A stretch of 64,000 nucleotides of DNA from Leptospira brenneri. GTDB taxonomy: Bacteria; Spirochaetota; Leptospiria; Leptospirales; Leptospiraceae. Shown piece after piece: positions 54,844 to 63,993 of the stretch (positions are counted from its first letter, which is position 1; each line of letters begins with the position of its first letter). The stretch covers positions 69,345 through 133,344 of the forward strand of contig NZ_NPDQ01000009.1 of assembly GCF_002812125.1 (NCBI RefSeq), in the 5' to 3' direction. The notes under the pieces were generated by a model. That model ran no database searches, was not told where the DNA came from, and saw only the letters and a list, made by a program, of their open reading frames with translations. The position numbers and the translations under genes are program-made.

Positions 54844-55476
54844 TTACTGACAGATCCCTAAAGAACCGTGATTGGCCACCGTAGTCGGACTTCCAAATCC
54901 CATATCAACTTTAGTTACCCAACCTCGACTATCATAAGTATATGTAAACACTCCATCATTTACGGTTGTAGGGATCGTGCGAGATCCTTCGTAAGTATAA
55001 GTAATGGTTCCACCTGCAGAATTAGATTTCGGAAAACCTTTGTCATCATAATTAGAATAAGTTGTCGATGGGGAAACAGATTGTAACTGGTTAGATGAGT
55101 TATAGGTAAAAGTAGTTTCTGTTGTTCCTTCCACTCTTTTTGCAAGTCCTCTTTGGACATGTTGGTTAGAAAATGATGGAGGATCCACAACACTTAACTT
55201 TGCAGCTGCTTGGGATGTATACGTTCTTACTACCGAATTTCCTCCATCCGCAGGAACACAAGTATAAACATTTCCACTAACAGTACAATTAAAGGTTTTG
55301 ACAGTAGAGGAGTTTCCGTCAGAAACAACCACTTGAGATGGAACAGAAAAACAATTAGATGTAGCAGCAATCACAAGGCCAGCCAATAGCATATTGTTAT
55401 CTTTTTTATCTGTTTCGCAATTATTGAATGCGAAAACAATCCAGAATAACCCAGATATGATTTTTATTTTTTTCAT
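54844..55476 (-). CDS. Lipoprotein with YD/RHS-like repeats
   Basis: 210 residues. The signal peptide ends at FAFNNCET (about Cys20). The C-terminal half shows RHS/YD-like units: TTFTYNSSNQLQSVSP, TYSNYDDKGFPKSNS, GTITYTYEGSRTIPT and FTYTYDSRGWVTKVDMG. The mature part is otherwise Thr/Ser-rich. This is a short form compared with full RHS proteins. Surface location and function are inferred. Confidence 0.78.
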   Translation of the reverse strand: MKKIKIISGLFWIVFAFNNCETDKKDNNMLLAGLVIAATSNCFSVPSQVVVSDGNSSTVKTFNCTVSGNVYTCVPADGGNSVVRTYTSQAAAKLSVVDPPSFSNQHVQRGLAKRVEGTTETTFTYNSSNQLQSVSPSTTYSNYDDKGFPKSNSAGGTITYTYEGSRTIPTTVNDGVFTYTYDSRGWVTKVDMGFGSPTTVANHGSLGICQ

Positions 55477-55601
55477 TTTTACTCCAAATTGATCCTCAAA
55501 GGAACATAATTGGAATTATAATAGGACTAAGAAAAAGCGATACCTCGGTTACTACCTGATTTAATTCAGAATCTTAAGTAGTAATACGTAATATCCAAGT
55601 T

Positions 55602-56255
55602 TTATAATAAATTACTGGATTGTAATCGCAAAATGATTTGTGCCAATTTTATCGATGAATCAATTTCAAGTTTTTGCATTATCGAAGAACGGTGCGCCTC
55701 AACTGTCCGAATGCTTAGCTGTAGATCACTTGCAATTTCTCGATTTATTTTTCCATCCATTAAGTGCGTTATAATTTCTTTCTCCCTCTTTGTTAGAGTT
55801 TCAATTTTTTTAGCCAAATTATCTCCAAAATCTAGCTGATCAACAATACCCATCACCTCTTCAGGAAACACTTTCTTACCAACATACACTTGCTTTACAA
55901 TAGAAATGATACTACCAACAGATTCTGTTTTCAGTATATAAGCATCGGCTCCAAGTATTGCTACCTTTTGAAGATAGGTCCAGTCTCGATGCATCGTAAA
56001 AAAAACTATCTTCAGATTCGGAAACTTATTTTTTATATTAGAAAATTCGGATATTCCATTTTCATCTTTCAATGAAATATCCATAATCAGAACATTGGTT
56101 TGTTTAAAAGAAATTAAAAGTAGGCCCTCTCTAATTGATTCTGCAGAACCAACAAACTTCAGGTCAGGGTCTGCCTCAATCTCAGACTGCAAACCCTTCC
56201 GAAGCATCGGATGATCATCAATGATAAAGACACCAATAGAAGATTTGGAAACCAA
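55602..56255 (-). CDS. NarL/FixJ-family response regulator
   Basis: 217 residues from TTG 56,255, with AGGTG about eight bases upstream. The receiver domain has IDDHPMLRKGL and the phospho-acceptor in VLIMDISLKDENG (about Asp59), with Lys at YILKTES. The C-terminal LuxR-type helix-turn-helix is LTKREKEIITHLMDGKINRE followed by LSIRTVEAHRSSIMQKL. It is a two-component regulator; the DISM kinase at 52,441 is a possible partner, though separate and convergent. Confidence 0.94.
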   Translation of the reverse strand: MVSKSSIGVFIIDDHPMLRKGLQSEIEADPDLKFVGSAESIREGLLLISFKQTNVLIMDISLKDENGISEFSNIKNKFPNLKIVFFTMHRDWTYLQKVAILGADAYILKTESVGSIISIVKQVYVGKKVFPEEVMGIVDQLDFGDNLAKKIETLTKREKEIITHLMDGKINREIASDLQLSIRTVEAHRSSIMQKLEIDSSIKLAQIILRLQSSNLL

Positions 56256-56596
56256 AATGTTTCACCTCAAAATAGATTCAGAATCATAAATACTCATTTT
56301 CCAAATATTTGCGAATACTAAAAAATACAAATGGGCTTTAGTTGGTCTCATTAGATACCAAAAGTCTCTATATGATTTATGTATGAATCCTTACTTAAGG
56401 AGAATCTTTCAAGGAGTTGTTTGGATTCCGGACGAAAAGATGAATACTTTTGGAATAAAAACTCAGGTTTTACGAAGATAATTGCAATCATTATGAAATT
56501 GGGATATAGAGAATTTTCGCACTGCCCACGAGCCACACCCCTCCACCCTAACTCGGGAGGGGGATTGTGGATTCGCATTTAAATTATGTCTCTTCA
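56256..56596. repeat. Intergenic stretch with strong GC hairpin
   Basis: 340 bp between the response regulator and clpP. CCACA-CCCCTCC (56,533-56,544) pairs with GGAGGGG-gat-TGTGG (56,556-56,570), forming a 12-bp GC-rich stem 27 bp past the clpP stop; a likely clpP terminator and perhaps a dispersed repeat. A 67-codon frame from ATG 56,379 runs through it and looks spurious. Confidence 0.5.
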
Positions 56597-57157
56597 TCAA
56601 TCGCCAATAATCTTATCGATGATTCCGTATTCAAGCGCTTCGGCAGCAGAAAACCAGGTATCCCTCTCGGTATCTTCCTTCAATTTTTCCAACGGTTGCC
56701 CTGTAGCCTTTGCCATGATTTCGTTTAACAAATCCTTTTCTCTCTTAACAGATTCTGCAAAAATCCTGATGTCTTCCGCTGGGCCCTTAAACTCGCCCAT
56801 AACATGTGGTTGGTGGATGAGAACTTTACTATGAGGGTAAGCAAAACGATGTCCCTTCACTCCAGAAAGTAGAAGTACTGCACCGAAGGACATAGCCATT
56901 CCTAAACAAGTTGTATAAACTGGATTATGAAGACTCTTCATCACATCGAGTATCGCCAATCCTGCGTAAGTCGATCCTCCAGGAGAATGAATGTATAAAG
57001 TGATTGGTCTTGTCGGGTCTATTGCCTCGAGATATAAAAAACGATCTATCAAGTATCTCGCTGAATTATCATTCACTTCACCCCAGAGAAAAACTTTTCG
57101 TTGTTCTAAATACACATTTTCAATTTGTCCATTCGAATAAGTTTGTGTTGCTTCCAA
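56597..57157 (-). CDS. clpP: ATP-dependent Clp protease proteolytic subunit
   Basis: 186 residues. The catalytic serine is in LGMAMSFGAVLLLSG (about residue 88), the His in KVLIHQPHVMG (about 113) and Asp in the EDTERDTWF segment. ARYLIDRFLYLEAIDPTRPI and YIHSPGG are the usual entry and handle motifs. With ClpA/ClpX-type ATPases it degrades unfolded proteins. Genomes often hold two clpP genes. It starts 10 bp after the ECF sigma stop, so the two may form an operon. Confidence 0.93.
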   Translation of the reverse strand: MEATQTYSNGQIENVYLEQRKVFLWGEVNDNSARYLIDRFLYLEAIDPTRPITLYIHSPGGSTYAGLAILDVMKSLHNPVYTTCLGMAMSFGAVLLLSGVKGHRFAYPHSKVLIHQPHVMGEFKGPAEDIRIFAESVKREKDLLNEIMAKATGQPLEKLKEDTERDTWFSAAEALEYGIIDKIIGD

Positions 57158-57166
57158 ATGATTCCT

Positions 57167-57745
57167 CTAAGCTACCATCAAAAAACTGGAATTAGCTTCC
57201 GGACGAAAATTCTCACCGATCCCTTCTTTGAGAATTTTTTTAACATGAATATGTCTTTTTTTGATGAATGATAAGGTTTTCCCTTCTGATTTTGAAATTT
57301 CTACCAAGGAATAGTTTTTGTAATAATAAAGTTCGATTAGTCTCTGGTCTGCCAGATCCAATTTTTTTACATTTTTAAAAATCGTTTCATAACATTCTTT
57401 TTCTAAATAAGTGGAATCTGATTCTTTTGAATTTTGGTCGATCTGGTTTGGATCGACAAAAACCAAATTCCGACTTTCCTTCTTTCTCAAAATTCGATCT
57501 CCGTGTTTAATGAGCGCTCTCTTTAACAAAGTAGGAAAAGCCGCAGGAGTTGTGATTTTTTCCAAATTACGATATAGATCCCAAAACGATTCTTGCACCA
57601 CGTCCTGAGAAAGATCCTCGTCATCTAAAATCTTAGATGCAAATTTGATCGCAAAACTAGAAAACCGATTTTGTAAAACGGACCAGGCTCGTAGATCTCC
57701 CGACTTCGCCTGATCCAGAAGCTCTATATAGGATTTGTCATTCAT
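57167..57745 (-). CDS. ECF-like sigma-70 family factor
   Basis: 192 residues. Region 2 is visible in LLDQAKSGDLRAWSVLQNRF and LSQDVVQESFWDLYRNLEKI; region 4 in LADQRLIELYYYKNYSLVEI and LSFIKKRHIHVKKIL. It should direct RNA polymerase to a small gene set. No anti-sigma gene lies next to it; the gene immediately downstream is clpP, which might supply proteolytic release of an anti-sigma, a speculation only. Confidence 0.85.
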   Translation of the reverse strand: MNDKSYIELLDQAKSGDLRAWSVLQNRFSSFAIKFASKILDDEDLSQDVVQESFWDLYRNLEKITTPAAFPTLLKRALIKHGDRILRKKESRNLVFVDPNQIDQNSKESDSTYLEKECYETIFKNVKKLDLADQRLIELYYYKNYSLVEISKSEGKTLSFIKKRHIHVKKILKEGIGENFRPEANSSFLMVA

Positions 57746-57825
57746 ACAGTTAAAAGTCCCAGTCCGTCCGCATTTGGTTCAGAAAAAAGAAAGCTCTTCA
57801 CCCTATTTTCAAACCAAGAACCCAA

Positions 57826-58899
57826 TCAATTAGGTTTACCAAACACAACCTTACCTTTTGATTTTGAGGTGGTGGTGAAGGCCAGTTTGCACTGTGATTG
57901 CACGTCAATGACCCAGAGATGGCCTATATAAGTTTCCTGCTCATGTCTACTATCTGGATGAATCGTTGCATACTTGGTTTTTTTGCCTGCGCTAAACCAA
58001 TACAATGTAAGAATTTCGTTCGTATGATTTTCAACAATGAATGAACTTGCACCAGACACTCTTTCCGGTGTCTTCGTTACCTTTTGGCAATTGATTTCAG
58101 AAACTCCCGATATTGTTTGAGCTTGGGAAACCGGTATGACAGGAGCAATGTTCTCTTCACCGACAGAAGTTTTACCTGGATACATTTTTGCGATATTAAT
58201 CTTATCCATTTCAGAAAGTTCCTCATTCTGATCTACAGAAGAACCGTCTAACGTCCATGAAGCGGGATATGAGTAAACCATAATTGATTGGGGGTCGTAT
58301 TGGCTGAAATTGACAAGATTGCGATCGTGTGGTTTGATCACAAAATCATCTACCATTTCGATCGTCCATCCTTGCTTAGACAGTTCGGCGAAAATAGCCT
58401 TTCTGTTCCAAGGTGTATGATTGGATGGATTTTGGTGTTCATGGTCCAAACCAAGCGCATGACCGAATTCATGTAATATGGTAGATTTATCTACCCATTC
58501 GAGATTCATCGTACGTTCATTCTGCTCAAAATATTCTGCTTCGTTACCAATCGCCGAATTGGCGCCATCACCTTGTACAAAATCAATACGGATGTCCGAT
58601 TTTTGCCCCCGAAGTTGCGAGACAGAATCGAAGAATTCAAAAGTCAAGTTCGCATAACGCGTCCATTCGACGGCAAACTGACGCACAGTCTGACGTTCCG
58701 CTTTCGTGCCACCGAGAAAGAGGATCCGTATTATCTTGCCGTTTTTCCAACGAGTGCCTTTCACTTCCACGGAACGTGTGGCAACGATTGGTTGCGTGGG
58801 TGGTTTGACGAAACTCATGCGTTTACCGCCCTGGCTTCCAAAAATACTCGTGCCTCGCACGATCAGGCAAACAACAAAGATGATGATAATGTTTTTCAT
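57826..58899 (-). CDS. Astacin-type (M12A-like) secreted zinc metalloprotease
   Basis: 357 residues from ATG 58,899; a TTG at 58,920 would add seven residues. Signal peptide about residues 1-18. The zinc site is TILHEFGHALGLDHEHQNP (HExxHxxGxxH, about residue 145), followed by the methionine turn QSIMVYSYPASWTLDG (about 205), both diagnostic of astacin/metzincin proteases. The last ~120 residues (ENIAPVIPVSQAQTISGVSE onwards) look like a beta-rich binding domain. Possible degradation of proteins outside the cell is inferred. Confidence 0.92.
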   Translation of the reverse strand: MKNIIIIFVVCLIVRGTSIFGSQGGKRMSFVKPPTQPIVATRSVEVKGTRWKNGKIIRILFLGGTKAERQTVRQFAVEWTRYANLTFEFFDSVSQLRGQKSDIRIDFVQGDGANSAIGNEAEYFEQNERTMNLEWVDKSTILHEFGHALGLDHEHQNPSNHTPWNRKAIFAELSKQGWTIEMVDDFVIKPHDRNLVNFSQYDPQSIMVYSYPASWTLDGSSVDQNEELSEMDKINIAKMYPGKTSVGEENIAPVIPVSQAQTISGVSEINCQKVTKTPERVSGASSFIVENHTNEILTLYWFSAGKKTKYATIHPDSRHEQETYIGHLWVIDVQSQCKLAFTTTSKSKGKVVFGKPN

Positions 58900-58920
58900 A
58901 GTAGTTTCCAATCTTCTCAA

Positions 58921-59241
58921 ACCGCAAATGAAGTGATTTGCACTGCGTAAAATTTTTTATAATCAAATGGAGAAGTAAAGCCTAAAGTAAAATGTATTCT
59001 CCTCTGATCATAAAAAATTTCAATCCAATCAAATAGAATAAACTACTTTTTCCTTTATTATTATTTTATACATATAGTTTGATTATCTGAATTTCGAATT
59101 CATCTGAGTAATCCCTTCAAACCTCTTCACATCGTACCTCTTTTGCGAAAGAATCAAATTGAACATTCTGCTTATAGGGAGATTTACTAAGTAAAAAAGA
59201 TTCTTGACGGTAAGTAAAAAATTGCTCTGATACAATGTGAT
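58921..59241. other. A+T-rich intergenic region
   Basis: No gene or repeat visible. A TACAAT (59,231-59,236) lies five bases before the ATG at 59,242, so the next gene could have a leaderless or nearly leaderless message; a TTGACG at 59,204 is 21 bp from it, too far for a standard pair. Confidence 0.35.
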
Positions 59242-59589
59242 ATGACTCTCCGGTTTTTTTTGCTAACCATTGCCAGTTTTTTCTGCACGCATTGCGCATC
59301 GCTTGATCTTGCGGGAAAAAGCTATGAGGGTAAACCCATAGAACGCACGCAGAAACCAAAAATCATAGGTGCCGTGCAAGCAGGGCGACTCGATTTCGCG
59401 CCTGAAAAAGTATCCTATATTTTACCCGGCTCCGATCTAAAAAGTATCGGTACCTATACGGTCTCCTCTGGAACAGTTACGATCCACAGTGCCTCAGGGA
59501 TGACTCATACCTTTACGATTAAAGAAGACGGTAAGATCTTACAATGGAATGGTGTCGAACTTCGCCGGACAGATTTTCCCTGGCCCTGA
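59242..59589 (+). CDS. Small lipoprotein
   Basis: 115 residues. Lipobox FCTHCASL (about Cys18). The rest is a small beta-like domain (ILPGSDLKSIGTYTVSSGTV, TIHSASGMTHTFTIKEDGKI, ending RRTDFPWP). I do not recognise the family. No Shine-Dalgarno is visible. It is transcribed alone, followed by the hairpin at 59,610. Confidence 0.72.
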   Translation: MTLRFFLLTIASFFCTHCASLDLAGKSYEGKPIERTQKPKIIGAVQAGRLDFAPEKVSYILPGSDLKSIGTYTVSSGTVTIHSASGMTHTFTIKEDGKILQWNGVELRRTDFPWP

Positions 59590-59609
59590 TCAACTAAAAT
59601 CTTCTTTGT

Positions 59610-59640
59610 TATCCTGCTAGTCGCGACTTCGCCCAGGATA
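59610..59640. terminator. Hairpin after the small lipoprotein gene
   Basis: TATCCTG (59,610-59,616) pairs with CAGGATA (59,634-59,640). The loop holds the palindrome AGTCGCGACT. It is 20 bp past the stop codon and is probably the transcript end. Confidence 0.55.
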
Positions 59641-59724
59641 TCATACATAGCGGAGCCTAAAACATCAGCCATCCATAAAACCTAACGACCGTTAACCCAG
59701 AATTTCCTTTTTTAAGTCTAGAGA

Positions 59725-59801
59725 CTTGACCACCCTCTTCATAAGCTTCACCTTAAAAACATCTCTCCCTTTACACTAAAACCTCTCCTGGGCGAGTCCC
59801 C
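59725..59801 (-). pseudogene. More heavily decayed 16S rRNA 3' end (copy 2)
   Basis: On the plus strand it shows CACCCTCTTCA, AGCTTCACCTTA and CTCCCTTTACAC in the order and spacing seen in copy 1 (CACCCTCTTCA, AGTTTCACCTTA, CTCCCTATACAC, 42,932-42,974). The minus strand therefore carries AAGGTGAA and GAAGAGGGTG, matching 16S near its 3' end. The anti-Shine-Dalgarno end is not recognisable. Weaker than copy 1. Confidence 0.6.
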
Positions 59802-59881
59802 AAACTCTGAATGATAAATCTAATTTAATTTTTGATCCGTAAAAATTAGTCAATCGTTGGGGTCGGGCTATTCAGGGCTAT

Positions 59882-59911
59882 GGTCGCTAACCGCGACCGC
59901 TACGCGCCCTT
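59882..59911. repeat. GGTCGC/GCGACC hairpin element, copy B
   Basis: GGTCGC (59,882-59,887) and GCGACC (59,893-59,898) enclose five bases, followed by GCTACGCGCCCTT. Twenty-four of 30 positions match copy A at 38,703-38,732, with the stem fully conserved. Confidence 0.7.
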
Positions 59912-59933
59912 TCTATCCCTCTCGCAGTAACTA

Positions 59934-59980
59934 AATACCAGTTACCAAAGATATTTTCTGTTCTTTTAGTAACTGGTATT
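59934..59980. terminator. 12-bp perfect inverted repeat downstream of leuCD
   Basis: AATACCAGTTAC (59,934-59,945) is exactly complementary to GTAACTGGTATT (59,969-59,980). It lies 66 bp after the leuD stop on the minus strand, so it is the probable end of the leuCD transcript, although the 23-nt loop is unusually long for a terminator. Confidence 0.5.
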
Positions 59981-60046
59981 CTGAACTGTCACTCAATTTG
60001 ATTACGCAGAAAAAAAAATCCCGTTGGAATATTTTTAAAGGAAGTA

Positions 60047-60673
60047 TTACCAATACACTTCTAAAAATGATTTTTCTTCTTTCAAAGTCCTTTCGAATGC
60101 AAGGATCTCTTTTGAATTTTTTAAAGTGATATCGATATCATCCCAACCCATCCGAATCCGATTGATAGAAGCAGAATCCAATTGGAAAAAGAATGTTTGG
60201 TCTCCCGCTTGAACTTCCAAATTTTCTAAATCAATTCGAATTTGAGATCCAGAATTTTGGGAAACCCATTCACCTAGAGAATAAATTTCTTCTTCTTTCA
60301 AACGAACGAGAGCAATCCCATTCTTTGCAGAATTAATGGAGAATATATCAGCGAAGGAAGGAGCCAAAATCACTCTGAATCCAAAATCAGAAAGTGCCCA
60401 AGGTGCATGTTCTCTGCTCGAACCACAACCGAAATTTTTTCCAGCGATGAGCACACTGGCATTCGTAAATCTTTCTTGGTTCAATACAAATTCAGGATTT
60501 AGAATCTTTCCTTCTAAATCTAAATACCTCCAGTCATGAAATAAATGTTTTCCAAAACCCTTTTTATCGATGAGTTTCATAAATTGTTTTGGAAGTATTT
60601 GATCCGTATCGATATCCTCTCTTGGGATTGAGACGGGAACACCCGTATGGACTGTCCAAATTTTTGAATTCAT
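60047..60673 (-). CDS. leuD: 3-Isopropylmalate dehydratase small subunit
   Basis: 208 residues, normal for Leu[21 protein letters not shown] (about residue 12) and [14 protein letters not shown] (about residue 82) are the family signatures, the latter part of the substrate-binding loop. With LeuC it interconverts 2- and 3-isopropylmalate, the second step of leucine synthesis. The start overlaps the leuC stop by 4 bp, so the two subunits are co-translated. Confidence 0.97.
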   Translation of the reverse strand: MNSKIWTVHTGVPVSIPREDIDTDQILPKQFMKLIDKKGFGKHLFHDWRYLDLEGKILNPEFVLNQERFTNASVLIAGKNFGCGSSREHAPWALSDFGFRVILAPSFADIFSINSAKNGIALVRLKEEEIYSLGEWVSQNSGSQIRIDLENLEVQAGDQTFFFQLDSASINRIRMGWDDIDITLKNSKEILAFERTLKEEKSFLEVYW

Positions 60674-62073
60674 ACCAATTTCCTCACATCCGTAAATTTT
60701 CCAGTCACTGCTGCGGCTGCGGCCATCGAAGGACTAACGAGATGAGTTCTTCCTCCACGACCTTGTCTTCCTTCGAAGTTGCGATTAGAAGTAGATGCAC
60801 ATCTTTCTCCCGGTTTTAATACATCGTCATTCATCGCAAGACATAGAGAACAACCAGGCTCTCTCCATTCGAATCCAGCATCTTTAAAAATTTGGTCCAA
60901 ACCTTCCAATTCTGCCTGACGTTTTACAGAACCTGAACCTGGAACCACCAAAGCTTGCACTCTTGGATGGACTTTTTTTCCTTTCGCAACTTCTGCAGCC
61001 GATCGTAAATCTTCTATCCTTGAATTTGTGCAAGAGCCAATGAATACTTTATCGATGCCAATCTCAGAAATGAGAGTTCCCGGTTTTAAATCCATATACT
61101 CCAAGGCATTCAGAGCTGTCTCTCTAGCCCGTTTCTCAAGAAATTCATCTGGATTTGGAACAACTCCATTGATTGATAATGACTGAGATGGATTTGTTCC
61201 CCATGTGACCTGGGGTTCTATATTAGAAATATCTAATTCAATCATCTCATCATAAACTGCATCTTCATCAGTGAAGAATGTTTTCCAATATTCTATCGCC
61301 TTATGAAAACCTTCTCCTTTAGGTATAAGCTTTCGATCTTTCAAATAATCAAATGTGATTTCATCTGGTGCTATGAGACTTGCCCTTGCACCGGCTTCAA
61401 TACTCATATTACAAAGAGTCATCCGACCTTCCATAGAAAGAGAACTGATCCATTGACCTGAATATTCTAAAGTATATCCTCTTCCACCGGAAGTTCCAAT
61501 TTTTGCAATGAGTGCAAGAACGACATCTTTTGCAGTGATTCCGAATCCAGGTTTACCAACAAATTGAACGAGCATCGATTTTGTTTTTGCCTGTTTGAGA
61601 GTTTGTGTAGCAAGCACATGTTCCACTTCACTGGTTCCTATCCCAAAAGCCAATGCTCCAAAAGCTCCATGCGTAGCTGTATGAGAATCTCCGCATACGA
61701 TTACAGATCCTGGTATTGTAAATCCGAGTTCAGGACCTAAAACATGCACCACCCCTTGTTCGGGATCCTCCGGACCGAACAAGCGAATTCCGAAATCTTG
61801 ACAGTTTTTCTCCATGGTATCGATCTGCAATCGAGAGACTGGTCCTGCTGCATCTCTGTTTTTACGATCTCTTGTGGATACATTATGATCCACAACTCCA
61901 AAGGTGAGATCCTTCCTTCTTACATCCCTATTCTTAGTTCTTAATCCTTCAAATGCCTGAGCAGAAGTCACTTCATGAAGGATATGACGATCCACAAATA
62001 AAATAGATTCCGAGTCTGAATTCTCAAAGATCAGATGACTTTCCCAAATTTTGTCGTATAGAGTTCGTCCCAT
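60670..62073 (-). CDS. leuC: 3-Isopropylmalate dehydratase large subunit
   Basis: 467 residues, normal for LeuC. The 4Fe-4S cysteines appear in [13 protein letters not shown] (about residue 345) and [13 protein letters not shown] (about 405-410); [14 protein letters not shown] is the substrate motif. It starts at ATG 62,073 with AAGGGGA seven bases upstream. It diverges from a LysR-type regulator 91 bp away that probably controls it. leuA lies 31 kb away under its own attenuator. Confidence 0.97.
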   Translation of the reverse strand: MGRTLYDKIWESHLIFENSDSESILFVDRHILHEVTSAQAFEGLRTKNRDVRRKDLTFGVVDHNVSTRDRKNRDAAGPVSRLQIDTMEKNCQDFGIRLFGPEDPEQGVVHVLGPELGFTIPGSVIVCGDSHTATHGAFGALAFGIGTSEVEHVLATQTLKQAKTKSMLVQFVGKPGFGITAKDVVLALIAKIGTSGGRGYTLEYSGQWISSLSMEGRMTLCNMSIEAGARASLIAPDEITFDYLKDRKLIPKGEGFHKAIEYWKTFFTDEDAVYDEMIELDISNIEPQVTWGTNPSQSLSINGVVPNPDEFLEKRARETALNALEYMDLKPGTLISEIGIDKVFIGSCTNSRIEDLRSAAEVAKGKKVHPRVQALVVPGSGSVKRQAELEGLDQIFKDAGFEWREPGCSLCLAMNDDVLKPGERCASTSNRNFEGRQGRGGRTHLVSPSMAAAAAVTGKFTDVRKLV

Positions 62074-62133
62074 ATTTTCCCCTTGGTAAATACGGTATCA
62101 AATAAATTGATATAATGCAAATAAATTGGTTTT

Positions 62134-62166
62134 ATAAAACATATAACTAAAAGTTATATGTTTTAT
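62134..62166. promoter_or_regulatory. Perfect 15-bp-arm palindrome covering the lysR start codon
   Basis: ATAAAACATATAACT (62,134-62,148) is fully complementary to AGTTATATGTTTTAT (62,152-62,166) around AAA. The right arm contains the first two bases of the lysR ATG. T-N11-A spacing (T 62,144 to A 62,156) fits the LysR operator rule. A TATAAT at 62,111-62,116 lies nearby. Likely an autoregulatory LysR site also facing leuC. Confidence 0.75.
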
Positions 62167-63064
62167 GGAATTTAGGCAGATCATTTATTTTCTAGAAATC
62201 GCAGAATCGGGTACATTCCAAAAGGCAGCAAATCGATTGGGGTTAACACAACCTGCACTTTCCAAACAGATTTTTCTATTGGAAAGGGAATTGGGAGTCA
62301 CTGTTTTAGAAAGAGGTGGGAGGTCAGTTCGACTAACACACGAAGGTGAAAGATTCTATCAATATTCGATTCGAATGAAAGAATTATGGGAAGAAATACA
62401 AATTGGCTTTTCCAAGGAAAATGAACTGAAAGGGAACTTTTCGATTTCAGCTGGTGGGACAGTTTCTGCTTGGATCTTACCTCAGATCTTAAAAGAAATT
62501 CTAAAAAAAAGAACAGAACTTTCTCTATCAGTCAGAGAAGGAGATGCAAAGGAAACTAAAGAAGCAGTATTAAAGGGAGAAGTAGATCTGGGGATATTGA
62601 CTGGTCCCATTACAGAACCTAGTCTGAATGTTCTGGAATTTTTATCCGATCGGATCTTTCCCGTAGCTTCCAAAGACCATCCCATTTTTCTAAAAAAGAA
62701 AATCAAAATCGAAGATCTAAAAAAACAATCTCTTGTATTTTTCCATCCAGGTTCTGCTCTTCGAAAGGCAGTGGAAAAGAAGATCAAATCTTTTTCAAAA
62801 GAATTTGGTCCTAATATTGCGATGGAGATGAGAAGTGTAGAATCCGTAATCAAATCTTTGGAAGCTGGACTTGGAATTGGTTTTTTATCTGAATATTCCA
62901 TAAGCCCAAAACTTAAAAAAATTAAATTTGAAGAATGGAATGCAGAAAGAAAATTTTATATCTGTTATCGTAAAAAATCAGGGCCCGGACTTGTTTTGCT
63001 CGCTGAAGAAATTTTAAAATCCGCAGAGAAATGGCGATTAGAAACAGAACTTTCTTTTACATGA
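62165..63064 (+). CDS. LysR-family regulator divergent from leuCD
   Basis: 299 residues, standard LysR length. The N-terminal helix-turn-helix is FLEIAESGTFQKAANRLGLT followed by PALSKQIFLLERELGV. The effector domain shows VDLGILTGPITEPSLN, PVASKDHPIF and SVIKSLEAGLGIGFLSEYS. It lies head-to-head with leuC, so control of leucine synthesis is probable, perhaps with 2-isopropylmalate as in LeuO-type or IlvY-type circuits. The start lies inside a perfect palindrome and has no Shine-Dalgarno. Confidence 0.92.
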   Translation: MEFRQIIYFLEIAESGTFQKAANRLGLTQPALSKQIFLLERELGVTVLERGGRSVRLTHEGERFYQYSIRMKELWEEIQIGFSKENELKGNFSISAGGTVSAWILPQILKEILKKRTELSLSVREGDAKETKEAVLKGEVDLGILTGPITEPSLNVLEFLSDRIFPVASKDHPIFLKKKIKIEDLKKQSLVFFHPGSALRKAVEKKIKSFSKEFGPNIAMEMRSVESVIKSLEAGLGIGFLSEYSISPKLKKIKFEEWNAERKFYICYRKKSGPGLVLLAEEILKSAEKWRLETELSFT

Positions 63065-63270
63065 CCAGAAGACGTTAAGTCATGGAACAAAAATTGGAAG
63101 GTCTAAAAGCGGATGCGAATAGGGCCTAAAACTGATCCAATCCTATATGGTTTTCTAGATACCAATCATAAAATGATAAGTGCTATGTTTATGCAGTAGA
63201 ACCGTATAGTTACATTTTCAATCAATGACAAATTACTTGCGAGAAACTAACCTAACTATGAAGTCAGCGA
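63065..63270. other. Gap upstream of the last membrane protein
   Basis: About 205 bp. I see no RNA gene or repeat. TTGCGAGAAACT and ACTAACCT near 63,237-63,257 do not make a clear promoter pair. Confidence 0.4.
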
Positions 63271-63828
63271 ATGCGCCGTAAATTATGGATTTTCGTATTT
63301 ATTTTTAGCATTCTCTTTTCATTGGGAGCAGAAGTCATCTCAGGGCTTGGCGGATTTGCAAGTGCCTTTTCTGCAATCGAACTGGGATCAGGCCCACTGC
63401 CAGGGGCGCGAGTGGGAGGACCATTCATACTCACGATCGTTCTTGTATTTCTATTCCTGATTGTGCTTTCGTTTCTTTCCTTACTCACCGCCTCAGGAAT
63501 ATTGGGACTCATCAAAGGACTATTCCTGGGAGTGACATTGGGCCTGTTAGTCGACTATATCGTAGTCCGAGGGAAAATCGAACCAGGCGATCCAAGAATC
63601 ATTCGCCTGTGGGCAGGTCGGGGTGCCGCATTGATGTTCATCTTTGTCATCTGGGTCGGGATACTAAATCCATTAGTTTCGCAACTTGGCTCCAATCCAA
63701 TCGATGTCTTCAGCGCAAAAGATATTGTTGGGATTTTTTCTACCACAGGAGTTTTTGTCTGCGCTTTCTTTGCTTGCATAGGTGTTATACGATTCTACTG
63801 GATGCGGGGGAAGAAGGAGAAGGTCTGA
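63271..63828 (+). CDS. Membrane protein of unknown function
   Basis: 185 residues with about five hydrophobic segments (about 5-24, 50-72, 74-98, 112-133 and 150-172). A Gly/Pro-rich external loop (LGSGPLPGARVGGPF) lies after the first helix. I do not recognise the family. No neighbours in an operon. Confidence 0.75.
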   Translation: MRRKLWIFVFIFSILFSLGAEVISGLGGFASAFSAIELGSGPLPGARVGGPFILTIVLVFLFLIVLSFLSLLTASGILGLIKGLFLGVTLGLLVDYIVVRGKIEPGDPRIIRLWAGRGAALMFIFVIWVGILNPLVSQLGSNPIDVFSAKDIVGIFSTTGVFVCAFFACIGVIRFYWMRGKKEKV

Positions 63829-63873
63829 GAAATCGGGATTCAATCTTAGGTCATTAAATAAAACCATTAGCGA

Positions 63874-63993
63874 ATGATCCAATTTCCTGATTTAGGTAAG
63901 TTTGAAGAAGAAATAGAAAGACTTTTACGAAAAGGTGAAAACTTTCTGAATAAAAAAATGGGAAAAGAGAGAGTAGCTTTTCAAGAGTTGTGA
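63874..63993 (+). CDS. Small ORF, possibly a decayed or chance frame
   Basis: A 39-codon frame (MIQFPDLGKFEEEIERLLRK, then GENFLNKKMGKERVAFQEL) ends at TGA 63,991-63,993. Composition suggests a short amphipathic helix. There is no ribosome site nearby. It may be a real small protein or the remnant of a longer one. Low confidence. Confidence 0.25.
   Translation: MIQFPDLGKFEEEIERLLRKGENFLNKKMGKERVAFQEL

Noticed and set aside
56379..56582. 67-codon frame between the response regulator and clpP
   Set aside because: It runs into the GC hairpin and has poor coding character; it looks like a chance frame.
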